NCBI RefSeq assembly: GCF_963676685.1
Contig: NC_092344.1
Location: 45,592,830 to 45,656,829 of the forward strand
Source of the DNA: Mytilus edulis
Taxonomy: Eukaryota > Mollusca > Bivalvia > Mytilida > Mytilidae
Length of the DNA stretch: 64,000 nt
Direction: 5' to 3'
The stretch's first letter is position 1, and every line of letters starts with the position of its first letter. The position numbers and the translations under genes are program-made. The notes beneath the pieces were generated by a model. That model was given only the letters and a program-made list of their open reading frames with translations. It was not told the DNA's origin and searched no databases. Below, piece after piece: positions 1-10,772 of this stretch.

Positions 1-257
1 GGTAAACGTCTAGTTATTTTTCCTTCCGGGTAGCCATATTTGAGGTTGATAAAGATTACGGTAGGTTTGGAAAGTTTGATTTGGAATTACAAATTAGTAT
101 GTGTGTCATACCACCCAATATTTATTATTGTCAGTTCTATTTGTTACATTGATATTCATTATTTTCACTAAACAGATAAAGATGAATAAATTGTTTTATT
201 TACCAAATAAGTATACAAGTTGGGGTTGATTTAAATGTAAAGGACTTTGAACCTTTA
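1..257. other. AT-rich sequence, nothing recognised
   Basis: No open frame with protein-like character and no repeat that I recognise. It ends where the duplicated unit that follows begins. Confidence 0.5.
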
Positions 258-301
258 CCTTAATTTATTTCGTTATAAAACAAACTGGTGATGTCTTTTA
301 A

Positions 302-1011
302 GGTAGCACAATACAAAGATTTTTTTACTTCCAATCACTAACCTTTGAAATGCTGTAACTTTCTTATGAATGCATAGAAAATAATAAAAGAGGTATATAT
401 AGATAGATAAAAGATTAATCTTTTAAATGAATGCAATATTTTTATTATGCAACCATTATGTAATCAATTATTATGTAATTAGTGGCAAAATCTTGGTAAG
501 TTCACTTGAATAAATTTAGCTCTATCAACTCTTTAACTATACAGAAAATTTTAACAAAATCTTAATCAACACACCATGGGCTTCAAAAGGGTGTCTCAGA
601 TTGTCTCTATGGTATTCCATTCTCTCATAAATCTCTAATTAGTGTAAACATCCTAACCACATAAAAGAAGATAATTAGGTGTAAAATTTGTTCTATACAT
701 TCTATCTGAAATCTGAGACACCCTTTTGTAGATAATGGCCATAGGAACAACATATAATAAAATCAACCCTCTAGGGATACCTATGCAGAAGCTAATTTCA
801 AATGGAAATTTGGTGAAAAATATTTTCGACACAGTTAACATTATAATTGGTTACATAATTGTTGCATAATACTAGCATTGCATTAATTTGAAAGAGTAAT
901 TTGTTAGCTATCCAAAAATACCACTTTTATAAATTTTCAAGCATTATTAAGAAGGTTACAGCATTTTAAAACTTGGGAGTTGGAGTTATAAAATCTTTGT
1001 ATTGTGCTACC
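302..1011. mobile_element. Near-palindromic TTAA-flanked non-autonomous element
   Basis: The ends read GGTAGCACAATACAAAG on the left and its reverse complement on the right. The match continues inward, with decay, almost to the centre: the segment near 586-601 pairs with 713-728, so the whole element could fold into one long hairpin. It is flanked by TTAA at 298-301 and 1012-1015. The second copy of the host repeat has one uninterrupted TTAA at the same place (2487-2490), which is the empty site. TTAA targeting is known for piggyBac and Kolobok families; which one mobilised this element is inference. It has no coding capacity. Confidence 0.88.
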
Positions 1012-1901
1012 TTAACATAAACACTTTCTAGTAACTTATTTCAAAAAATATGAATGTGTTACTATATAAAGTTTGAATACTTATATTGTTGTATGTCCTT
1101 TCTTCATCATTATTTTTTGTCGATCTTGTCTTGTTTTTATTGGACTTTTGATTTTCGAAGGTCCCTTTGGTATTTCTCGCTCTTTGGCATCTAAAGTTAT
1201 AACTGGAAGCAGCTTTTTATCCCTTGTGTCTACTTTGCACTGAAATGTAAGTGAACTATTAGCAGTTTTTGAACTAGTCACAATGGCAAATAAGATAATT
1301 TCAACTTTTGAATTGTCCAATTTCAAATTTCTCAGCAAAAGCATACCATCCGTCAAGCACGTTTGTATACGAACTATGTAGAATGCTCTCCTGATATTAA
1401 AAAAAAACAGAGTTATGAGGAAAATCGACTAAAATTGATATTTAATACTTCTACGGTCAACATCACCACGCCTGGTAAACCATACAATCTCAAATGAATG
1501 GTTAAGCGAGAAAAAAGTTTACTGACACTTCCTGTTGAGTTTTGTCTGGTACAAAGTATCAACAATATAGATAGGAAAGGTCGATCTTTCACCAATTTAT
1601 TGTCAACCTGTAAATATTTTGTTATACAGGATAATGGCATGCCATAGATAACTAAATGATAGCTTGTCTCGTTCATTTCTCGGACCAATAAGATTTAAAA
1701 TGACATCGGAATGACTTTTATCCCGCAGGTAAGTGCGGCCAGCTCAGTGATTTTTTGACAAGAGGACAATGAGTTCATCAATACATAACTTATATATCAG
1801 TGTATTCGTGTTTTTCTTCGTCACTATAAACTTTTAATAACATTTTTTTTCTATTTCTTAACGAATATAATTTTAAGCATATAAAACGAGATGTAAAGTC
1901 C

Positions 1902-1981
1902 AGCGCTGAAGAGCTGAGGATGTCAAGTAAGCGCTAGAGAAGAAATAAAGTATAGCGCTCAAAATGTACGGGTCTAGCGCT
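1902..1981. promoter_or_regulatory. Cluster of four AGCGCT palindromes (copy 1)
   Basis: The self-complementary hexamer AGCGCT occurs at 1902, 1930, 1954 and 1976, spaced 28, 24 and 22 bp, in otherwise AT-rich DNA. A sequence-specific binding array is one reading; a decayed short tandem repeat is another. Function is inference. Confidence 0.3.
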
Positions 1982-2446
1982 ACAGATGTAAAGTCGAGTT
2001 ATAAAGATATTAGGTAGCAATACACAGTAAGAAGTTTGGTTTTGCGATTTGGCCAGAGTGAATTTGTCCAATAAGAAAGTTGATGTGCAAAAGCGATTAT
2101 TGTTTGATAGCTGAAGAATAATATAACTTCAAAAGGGCTTTATATGAACTTCAATTTGTTCTCATTTCTTGTCTGCTGTTATTATTCTGTACTTCTGTCA
2201 CCAAACTAAGTAAAAACTTGTTTGAACTCAATTGGGATGGTACTGGTGTTTAGATGCAAATGTCACTCTTTGTCTGATATCTAGAGCCGAAAGCAAGAAT
2301 CTTGTGCACTTTCTTTTGGGTGATTGGAATAAATAACACAGTTCTGTAAAGACGCCTGCTGTGGTCTTCCTGCAATGATGAACTCTTACTATACCCCTCA
2401 GTGTTGACAATGTCAAGTTACCCCTTCCTTCGAAATTGTTGCGTTT

Positions 2447-3928
2447 CCTTAATTTATTTCGTTATAAAACAAACTGGTGATGTCTTTTAACATAAACACT
2501 TTCTAGTAACTCATTTAAAAAAATATGAATGTGATACTATATAAAATTTAAATACTTATATTGTTGTGTGTCCTTTCTTCATCATTATTTTTTTCTCGAT
2601 CTTGTCTTGTTTTTATTGGACTTTTGATTTTCGAAGGTCCCTTTGGTATTTCTCGCTCTTTGACATCTAAAGTTATAACTGGAAGCAGCTTTTTATCCCT
2701 TGTGTCTCCTTTGCACTGAAATTTAAGTGAACTTTTAGCAATTTTTGAACTAGTCACAATGGCAAATAAGATAATTTCAACTTTTGAATTGTCCAATTTC
2801 AAATTTCTCAGCAACAGCATACCATCCGTCAAGCATTTTCGTATACGAACTATATAGAATGCTCTCCTGATATATAAAAAAAACTGTCCCAACAGAGTTA
2901 TGAGATAAAACGACTAAAATTGATATTTAATACTTCTACGGTCAACATCACCACGCCTGGTAAACCATACAATCTCAAATGAATGGTTAAGCGAGAAAAA
3001 GTTTACTGACACTTTCTGTTGAGTTTTGTCTGGTACAAAGTATCAACAATATAGATAGGAAAGGTCGATCTTTCACCAATTTATTGTCAACCTGTAAATA
3101 TTTTGTTATACAGGATAATGACATGCCATAGATAACTAAATGATAGCTTGTCTCGTTCATTTCTCGGACCAATAAGATTTAAAATGACATCGGAATGACT
3201 TTTATCCCGCAGGTAAGTGCGGCCAGCTCAGTGATTTTTTGACAAGAGGACAATGAGTTCATCAATACATAATTTATATATCAGTGTATTCGTGTTTTTC
3301 TTCGTCACTATAAACTTTTAATAACATTTTTTTTCTATTTCTTAACGAATATAATTTTAAGCATATAAAACGAGATGTAAAGTCCAGCGCTGAAGAGTTG
3401 AGGATGTCAAGTAAGCGCTAGAGAAGAAATAAAGTATAGCGCTCAAAATGTACGGGTCTAGCGCTACAGATGTAAAGTCGAGTTATAAAGATATTAGGTA
3501 GCAATACACAGTAAGAAGTTTGGTTTTGCGATTCGGCCAGAGTGAATTTGTCCAATAAGAAAGTTGGTGTGCAAAAGCGATTATTGCTTGATAGCTGAAG
3601 AATAATATAACTTCAAAAGGGCTTTATATGAACTTCAATTTGTTCTCATTTCTTGTCTGCTGTTATTATTCTGTACTTCTGTCACCAAACTAAGTACAAA
3701 CTTGTTTGAACTCAATTGGGATGGTACTGGTGTTTAGATGCAATTGTCACTCTTTGTCTGATATCTAGAGCCGGAAGCAAGAATCTTGTGCACTTTCTTT
3801 TGGGTGATTGGAATAAATAACACAGTTCTGTAAAGAAGTCTGCTGTGGTCTTCTCGCAATGATGAACTCTTACTATACCCCTCAGTGTTGACAATGTCAA
3901 GTTACCCTTTCCTTCGAAATTGTTGCGT
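2447..3928. repeat. Tandem duplication, copy 2 (empty site)
   Basis: Second copy of the unit at 258-2444, without the palindromic element. The single TTAA at 2487-2490 marks the pre-insertion site. The sequence is otherwise collinear with copy 1 over its full length, including the AGCGCT cluster. Confidence 0.9.
3386..3465. promoter_or_regulatory. Cluster of four AGCGCT palindromes (copy 2)
   Basis: AGCGCT at 3386, 3414, 3438 and 3460, with the same spacing as in copy 1. All four hexamers are unchanged between the copies. Confidence 0.3.
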
Positions 3929-3935
3929 AATTATA

Positions 3936-4210
3936 CCATTGACCTACTGAATTAGACTGTTTACCGGGTTTGTAATAACATGAGCAACACGACGGGTGCC
4001 ACATGTGGAGCAGGATCTGCTTACCCTTCCGGAGCACCCCATTTGTTGGTGGGGTTCGTATTGCTTAGTCTTTAGTTTTCTATGTTGTGTCTAGTGAACT
4101 ATTATTTGTCTGTTTGTCTTTTTCATTTTTAGCCATGGCGTTGTCAGTTTATTTTCGATCTATGAGTTTGACTGTCCCTCTGGTATCTTTCGACCCTCTT
4201 CTAGATCATG
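3936..4210 (+). repeat. Dispersed mussel repeat (CATGTGGAGCAGGAT type)
   Basis: Contains GCCACATGTGGAGCAGGATC, then TTTTTAGCCATGGCG and TGACTGTCCCTCTGGTATC. I recognise this order from many mussel non-coding sequences (memory, not a search). Diverged relatives lie at about 39236-39480 and 43170-43385. No terminal repeats or target duplications were identified. Confidence 0.6.
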
Positions 4211-5050
4211 CTGTAATAGACCGTATGACGGCCTAGACTATTTCCCGCTCATCCCTTAGTGCCGGTCTCTATTTGACGAAGAGCAACAATGGTAAAACAA
4301 TGGCGTAATTTCGTTAGTTTTTTCCTTTTAAAACGATATTTTGGGGTCACCGCCTTCTTGTTCTTAGTATTTATTGTATATGTGTTATGTTCGCTTATCA
4401 GCATCATAATCATTAATACATGTAATGAATAAGAATTAACATATTGTTCTTGATGTTTCATAAATAACATAATATCCGACATAATTAATAACCATTTAAT
4501 TGTACTTAAATATACTTTATACCGATAGTTGATCATTTGTGACATTCATCGTTCAAAATTTTGCAGACATCGATGTGATCAGTTAAATCAATCACTTTAT
4601 TAATAAAAATCAACTGAGGAATAAAATGTATCTAAAAAATTTAAAAGACAGTACGTGAATAAAATGAAATTAATCTTCTTACCTGGGAAAATATGAACGA
4701 ATCATAAAAATTGTATTCTTATATTGTCTATTTTACATGCGTTATTTTGGCTTATTAGCATCATAATGATAAACCAAAATGCTTCTTGTAGGATACACGT
4801 GATAACGTATTACGTCTAAGCAAATGTACTGAAATTGAAACTATAATACGAATTTGGAAATGAGCGTCTCTAATTTTGACTAAACTTTACTCTGTCACAA
4901 TACTTCACACAATAAGAAATAATACTGATTCAATTGTGGTTTTCAGCGATTATTGGGCTTTCTGGGGTTGATTTTAAAAACTCCCATACTCAGTCACAAC
5001 AATAACAATAAAGAAATAACATCCAATTTCTTTTATTTTGTTTATCGTTG
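4211..5050. other. Intergenic sequence upstream of the B-box gene
   Basis: AT-rich, with no recognised repeat or convincing frame. The last bases form a pyrimidine-rich tract ending in TTGTAG just before the start codon at 5057, which reads as a splice acceptor. A 5' untranslated exon is therefore likely to lie here or further upstream; I could not place it. Confidence 0.4.
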
Positions 5051-5056
5051 TAGAAA

Positions 5057-6637
5057 ATGGAGAGAGTTAAATGTGAACCATGTACAAAACGTTCCAGAAA
5101 TAACGTTTCTATTCATTGGTGTGTAATTTGTGAAGAGTCTCTATGCTCTGATTGCACAGAAAACCATCGTTCCATGAAAATGCTACAGCACCACGAACTC
5201 ATAGATATCAAAAGAATGCCGACACACACAAAAATCGAAGAAATTATTTGTGTCAAACACGGCAAAATGCCATTTGAGTATTTTTGTGTCGATCATGATG
5301 TTCTATCTTGCAAAGAATGTCTAGCAGAAAGCCATCGTTCTTGTCATAAAGTAATGTCAGTTGATATAGCATCTAAAGGTGCAAAACAATCTCAGTCATT
5401 TATAGATGCGACGGAACTTATAAACCATGTTTTAGAAACAACACATACAATTTGTATAGACGAAAAGAGTTTTATTGAAAATATCGTTAAGGAAGCTAAT
5501 TCAGTCAAAACAGCTGTAAGGATAGTAAAAGAAGAAACAATCAGGCATATTGAAGCTCTAGAAAAGTCACTGCTTCATGACCTTGATCTAAAAAAAGATA
5601 AAATAATATAAAAATCAAAGACAACAATAAATGAAACAGAAGAAATTAGAAAGATGACAAAAGACAAACAAAAATTTTTTGATCTTGTGGAAAAACATGG
5701 TTCTGAGAAAAGAGTTACTTGTTTCACTGAAAAGTCGACAAGATTTACAATAAGTCTAAATCCAAATAAGTTACAGGAATCTATACATTCTATCGGGTCT
5801 ATAGAACTTAGCGAAGTACCTTCTACCGTCATATTTGTTCCGCAGAAAAAGCGTCAATCTCAAATGCCAATTGTTCAACCTCAGAATTTGCCGTTCTTTG
5901 TTCATAAGCGAGATTTAGACTTGAAATCCGCACTAGTATTCGGATTGACAGTAAATCAGAATGACGAAGTTATCTTAGTTGACTCGAGTGAAAGGGGTGG
6001 ACTATTAGTATATGATGATAATCATAATTACCAGTATCTAATTAATACCGAACATCAACATTGGGATATAGATCTAATCCCAGGAAAAAACATAGGTGTT
6101 CTGACTTCGTATAAAGAAGAAGTCTTACATTTCGTGGACTTTGATAAGAAGACAATTTCTAGAACCGTGTCAGTAAAGAAAAGTAAACAGGGAGGTGTTG
6201 CTGCTTCAAATAAAAACATATATGTTGGAACCAAAGGGAACATCAACATTCTGGATCTTGATGGAAGATGTATTCGTTTAATAAAAACCAAAGATGAGAC
6301 AAGGACCCCTTGGTTCATCTCGTTGGATAAAACTGGAAACATCTATTACACTATCCAAAAATTACTGGGTTGTATTACAAGCGATGGTGCAGAAGTTTAT
6401 ACATATTCCACAACAGATAACGATACTCTGTGGAAGTTAGCAGTTGACAACAATGGTTATGTTTATGTTGCTATTCAGAGTAAAGGTATATGTAGACTAA
6501 AGCCAGATGGAACATTTATGGACATCGTAATAAAGGACGAACGATCACCATGTTTTGTAGGATTTAGCTTTAACATTAAATTCACACAAATGATCCTTTC
6601 ACGATGCAGCTTTGTATCCGTGTTTAATCTGAAATAA
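5057..6637 (+). pseudogene. TRIM-like B-box / coiled-coil / propeller protein with one in-frame stop
   Basis: One continuous frame of 526 codons broken only by a TAA at 5609-5611 (codon 185). Residues 6-46 hold a B-box-type zinc site (C6, C9, C22, C25, C30, C33, then histidines). Residues 65-97 hold a second B-box (C65, H68, C77, H80, C85, C88, H93, H97). A charged helical region suited to a coiled coil follows to about residue 220. The C-terminal ~230 residues show repeated strand patterns (for example VDNNGYVYVAIQ) like the NHL-type propeller of bivalve TRIM56/TRIM71-like proteins. There is no RING finger, which is common in this expanded bivalve family; members are often linked to innate immunity or ubiquitin signalling, but nothing here shows its role. 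The start follows an acceptor-like TTGTAG. The stop makes it a probable pseudogene, unless it is polymorphic or a sequencing error. Confidence 0.8.
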
Positions 6638-7529
6638 TACAACATATGCGTATCTTTTCTGCGAACGTCTAAAAGAGCATATCCATGTGCATATTGTGTA
6701 TACAGGAAAAATTTGAATTTATTGAATCATATAATCATATCATAAAAGAGGACTACATCATAGAACTTTTTCAGCTATCAGGGGATGGCAAATTGGTTGA
6801 AAATGTAGATTTTGGGTTGTTTGAAAAAGTAGTATTATAAATATATATGTATTTTATTTTTACACACATTTATTAAAGTGTAAATAAATACTCGAAATAA
6901 TTATCATAACCTCACTAGCAATATTTTCAAGTCCAGCTATTTATAAAGTCAGGCAGTTGGTGAAGCATGTTGAAAAAAACAGTAATAATGTTATAGTTTT
7001 GAGCTGTAATATGATAACATAAATATCTAACACTTCTTTCCCAAGATCTTTCTTGTTATTGGAATAAGAATTATAAAGAATCATGCATTACCAAACGGAG
7101 ATTGAAATTGTCATTAAATTTATTTTTAAAATGTGACAGGCTCTAAGACCAAAGAGATTTTCATTAATTTCAGCTGTACCAGTTACTTAATGAGTCCTGT
7201 GCCATTAGGTTTATTGTGGTTATTGTTAATAATATTGGTTATTGTTAATAATATTGGTTATTGTAAATAATAAAATGTTCTTTAAAATGTTGAATACGTA
7301 TATCAACTATGTTCATTACTGAATTAAAGAAAGAGTCCAAAGATTTTTTGTCAGCTTTTTCCCGTTTTATCCATTTCAAACAGTATGTACGGAGTGAGTC
7401 GTGGATGATATTACGACACTCATTCCAATTAATAACTGACGGGGGACGATATTTAGGTTCACATTTATGGCATTTATACCACATCTCCTTATTTTATATA
7501 AACTGATACTTAAAACTTTGGTCTCCCAT
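6638..7529. other. Intergenic, no gene recognised
   Basis: AT-rich downstream flank of the B-box gene with poly(A)-signal-like AATAAA strings. A minus-strand frame at 7245-7484 looks mildly protein-like (several Trp and Cys residues) but matches nothing I know. A plus-strand frame covers the same bases, so neither is called. Confidence 0.35.
7218..7272. repeat. 19-bp tandem repeat, about 3 copies
   Basis: GGTTATTGTTAATAATATT is repeated at 7218, 7237 and 7256, the last copy altered. Confidence 0.85.
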
Positions 7530-8143
7530 GGATATGCAGGATACGGGTTATCTTCTTCTCATATACTTTATGATGATATGATACTAAACCCCTAACGGGA
7601 GAAATAATGTTTGATTTCCAATCTTTCAGTCAGTTTCATTGAGATTTAGAGCTGGCATGTCAGTAACTGTTAGTGGTCCTTTGTTAATCTATCATTGTCA
7701 TTTTGCTTAGTTTCTTTTGTTACCTATTAAGACATCGGACTCGAACTTTTTTAAACTGAATTTTACTGTGCGTATAGCCATGATAGCTGTGTGTTTGTTT
7801 ATTCTACATTGGCTAGAGGTATAGGGGAGGGTTGAGATCTCACAAAACATGTTTAACCCCGCCGTATTTTTGCGCCTGTCCCAAGTCAGGAGCGAGCCTC
7901 TGTCCTTTAATTATCTTGTTTGGTTTTTTTTAAATTTCAGTTCATTTATATGTTTTGGAGTTTAGTATGACGTCCATATTCACTGAACTAGTACACATTT
8001 TTGTTTAGGTGCCAGCTGAAGCCCGTCTCCGGGTGCAGTATAATCTTGCTGTGTTGAAGACCCATTGGTGGCCTTCGGCTGTTTTCTGCTTTGATCGGGT
8101 TGTTTTCTCTTTGACACATTCCCCATTTCTATTCTCAATTTAA
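7530..8143 (+). repeat. Dispersed mussel repeat, 3' tail of a retroelement
   Basis: Contains GGGAGGGTTGAGATCTCAC, CCTGTCCCAAGTCAGGAG, GGTGGCCTTCGGCTGTT and GACACATTCCCCATTTC in this order. I recognise it from memory as one of the commonest mussel repeats. The last 120 bp recur at 62840-62965 inside a LINE. The absence of terminal repeats and its similarity in build to the tail next to the RT remnant at 36.6 kb suggest a 5'-truncated retroelement tail; this is inference. Confidence 0.7.
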
Positions 8144-8283
8144 AATACATCAACTTCGGCGATCTTTATCTGATCTTATAAAAAGTTCCCTTTTTGTTCA
8201 ATTTCAACTGGAAATCAGCCTGTTGTGTGTACATGTACGTATGATAGCCTTTTTTAACATTCCAAGTACACCTATATCTATCT

Positions 8284-9660
8284 CTAGTTTCAGATTTTTG
8301 AACATAGCACCCTTCAATACCTTGCGCAAAAGAAGCGCCTGTTTCTCCTCTACAAGACCTCTATAGCCATACTCCATGACATCCCTCATTTTTTTTCTCT
8401 AGAAGCCTTGGAATAGGCCGACCCCACTATATTTTTTGCCATTTTTTCAAATTTTGAGCTCTAGTTTCAGATTTTTGAACATAGCGCCTTTCGATACCTT
8501 GCGCAAAAGAAGCGCCTGTTTCTCCTCTACAAGACCTATATAGTCATACCCCATGACATCCTCATTTTTTTTCTTTAGAAGCCCTGGAATAGGCCGACCC
8601 CTTATTTAATTGCCATTTTTTCACATTTTGAGCTCTAGTTTCAGATTTTGTGACGTAGCGCCCTTCAATACGTGGCGTAAAAGAAGCGCCTGTTTCTCCT
8701 TTTCAAGACCTATATAGTCATACCCCGTGACACCCCTCATTATATTTCACTAGTAGCCCTAGAATAGGCCGACCCCTTGTTCTTTTGCCATTTTTTTCAA
8801 ATTTTGAGCTTTAGTTTCAGATTTTTTAACATAGCGCTTTTCGATACCTTGCGCAAAAGAAGCGCCTGTTTTTCTTGTACAAGACCTATAAATTCATACC
8901 CCATGACACCCCTCATTATTTTTTCTCTAGAAGCCCTGGAATAGGCCAACCCCCTTTTTTTGCAATTTTTTTCACATTTTGAGCTCTAGTTTCAGATTTT
9001 TTAACAAAGCGCCCTTCAATACCTGTCGCAAAAAAAGCGCATATTTCTCCTCTTCAAGACCTATATAGTCACAACCCGTGACACCCCTCATTATTTTAAC
9101 TAGTAGCTCTAGAATAGGCCGACCCCCTGTTTTTTTGCCATTTTTTTCAAATTTTGAGCTCTAGTTTCAGATTTTTGAACATAGCACCCTTCAATACCTT
9201 GCGCAAAAGAAGCGCCTGTTTCTCCTCTACAAGACCTCTATAGTCATACCCCGCGACATCTCTCATTTTTTTTCTCTAGAAGCCTTGGAATAGGCCGACC
9301 ACACTATTTTTTTTTGCCATTTTTTTCACATTTTGAGCTCTAGTTTCAGATTTTGTGACGTAGCGCCCTTCAATACCTTGCGCAAAAGAAGTGCCTGTTT
9401 CTCCTTTTCAAGACCTATATAGTCATACCCCGCGACACCCCTCATTTTTTTTCACTAGTAGCCCTAAAATAGGCCGACCCCCTGTTTTTTTGCCATTTTT
9501 TTCAAATTTTGAGCTCTAGTTTCAGATTTTTTAACATAACGCCTTTCGATACCTTGCTTCAAAAGAAGCGCCTGTTTCTCATCTTCAAGACCTATATAGT
9601 CATACCCCGTGACACCCCTCATTATTTTTCTCTAGAAGCCCTGAAATAGGCCGATCCCGT
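8284..9660. repeat. Satellite-like array, eight ~176-bp units
   Basis: Units begin with CTAGTTTCAGATTTT at about 8284, 8461, 8635, 8811, 8986, 9161, 9340 and 9516 (spacing 174-179 bp). Each contains GCGCAAAAGAAGCGCCTG or a variant, an AAGACCTATATAG block, and AATAGGCCGACCCC. Units 1 and 6 share GAACATAGCACCC and CTCTATAG, units 3 and 7 share GTGACGTAGCGCCC, and units 4 and 8 are alike. This points to a higher-order repeat with one unit lost or gained. The array is non-coding. Confidence 0.93.
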
Positions 9661-10065
9661 TTCTGCATATGTGTATTTTAGTTTAATTAAACAATGACAT
9701 CAATGGTGCTACATTTTACAGGGTAGGACTACTTTTACATACGGTCTAAATTGAAGAGGGTGCATTGGTGGCCCTACACCTACAAATAATCCGTTGATAG
9801 ATGCAGAGTTATTGTGGTACTGAATATTAGCCTAAAAAGACATGTGACTTGTTTTATCAATAGATGGTATAAAAATCATTTCAAAATTGAGTTAAAATTG
9901 CTATATTTTAACGGATTTTCTGCCTTTTTGAATATTTTTTGATATAACGGCCGTTGTTGTCTTATTCTGTTTTTTGGTTTCTCGATATATCGCCTCATTG
10001 TTCGCTGGCTTATTATTTGCTAGCTATTGTTCACTAGCTTCTGCCTGGTCTAAACTGTCCAAGAT
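9661..10065. other. Unassigned sequence
   Basis: Follows the satellite array. I see no open frame, repeat or site that I can support. Confidence 0.4.
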
Positions 10066-10500
10066 ATATGTATTCAATGATGGTGTGTCATAGGAAGGGA
10101 TATATTTTGTCCTACATATAGATCTGGATCTGGACAAATTATTAGAGAAATAGAATTGACTATAATAGCAAGAAATGTAATTTTACGGAATTTATTGATA
10201 TATTACCTCATACTTTCACTCACTAGGTATGCATATACCGGTATACTCAATCCGTATGATTTCATAAATTGTGTTCTAGTGTCGACTGAATTATATGATA
10301 AAAATATTTAATTTCCTTCTGCGAAAATGCATCGCATGTACAATAGAAATTAATCGCCCTAGAGTGAAAATGAAAGTCTAGTATAATTATTCGACAGTAA
10401 ACGTGAATCGCATAACGTAAACAGCATAGTGGAATTTGATTCAATATCAACAAGCTGAATAACAAAACCTATTTTAAGTTATACAACATTGATATAATTA
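10066..10500. repeat. Dispersed repeat shared with 60664-61190
   Basis: Direct-orientation match over about 430 bp with the copy near 60.7-61.2 kb, starting at CTAAACTGTCCAAGATATAT and running past GCATCGCATGTACAATAG to AAGTTATACAACAT. The two copies are interrupted differently. Both lie directly against LINE fragments on the minus strand, so this may be part of a LINE-associated segment. Confidence 0.8.
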
Positions 10501-10659
10501 TGTTAAAAGGTACATTTTTCTCCAAATGAAACTTAACTGCTACTTTTAAATCTCTTGCACGCTTTGTTTGTGAACTATTCTTAATATCTATCTATTTGTG
10601 TATCAATTTTGCATCTGGGTAGCTGTAGGCGCGATGAAAACCCGTCCGCATCTCATACC

Positions 10660-10772
10660 TATATCATGAATTTAAAAAAAAAACAGTACACATTATATAT
10701 TATTTGTTATGTTATTCAAAAATCATGAATTTGTCGTCTGTTTATTTATTATTATACATCAGAAATTCATAG
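10660..10772. repeat. Small element with a TATACATCAGAAATTC end
   Basis: The run from AAAAACAGTACACATTATA to TATACATCAGAAATTC recurs at 60828-60931. There it is bounded by GAATTTCTGATGTATA on the left, giving 16-bp inverted ends. Here the left end is decayed or lost. Confidence 0.6.

Larger units (their letters stand above)
258..2444. repeat. Tandem duplication, copy 1 (interrupted)
   Basis: First copy of a unit of about 1.48 kb that recurs directly downstream at 2447-3928. Both copies start at a shared CCTTAATTTATTTCG and end at a shared TTGAAATTGTTGCGT-like segment, and they differ only by scattered substitutions and small indels. This copy is longer because a 710-bp element (302-1011) sits in it. 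Short minus-strand frames occur at equivalent places in both copies, but the differences between copies change amino acids freely, so I do not call a gene. Confidence 0.9.

Noticed and set aside
1081..1688. Minus-strand frames of 91 codons (and the counterparts at 2548-3172) as exons of a gene
   Set aside because: They lie in the tandem duplication, match no family, and differ between copies by amino-acid-changing substitutions and indels as expected for non-coding DNA.
2228..3900. Conserved 62-codon minus-strand frames (2228-2416, 3712-3900)
   Set aside because: Conservation is explained by the recent duplication alone; no splice or start context.
7245..7506. Overlapping minus and plus frames with several Trp/Cys residues
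   Set aside because: They resemble protein slightly, but no family, splice signal or second copy supports either strand.
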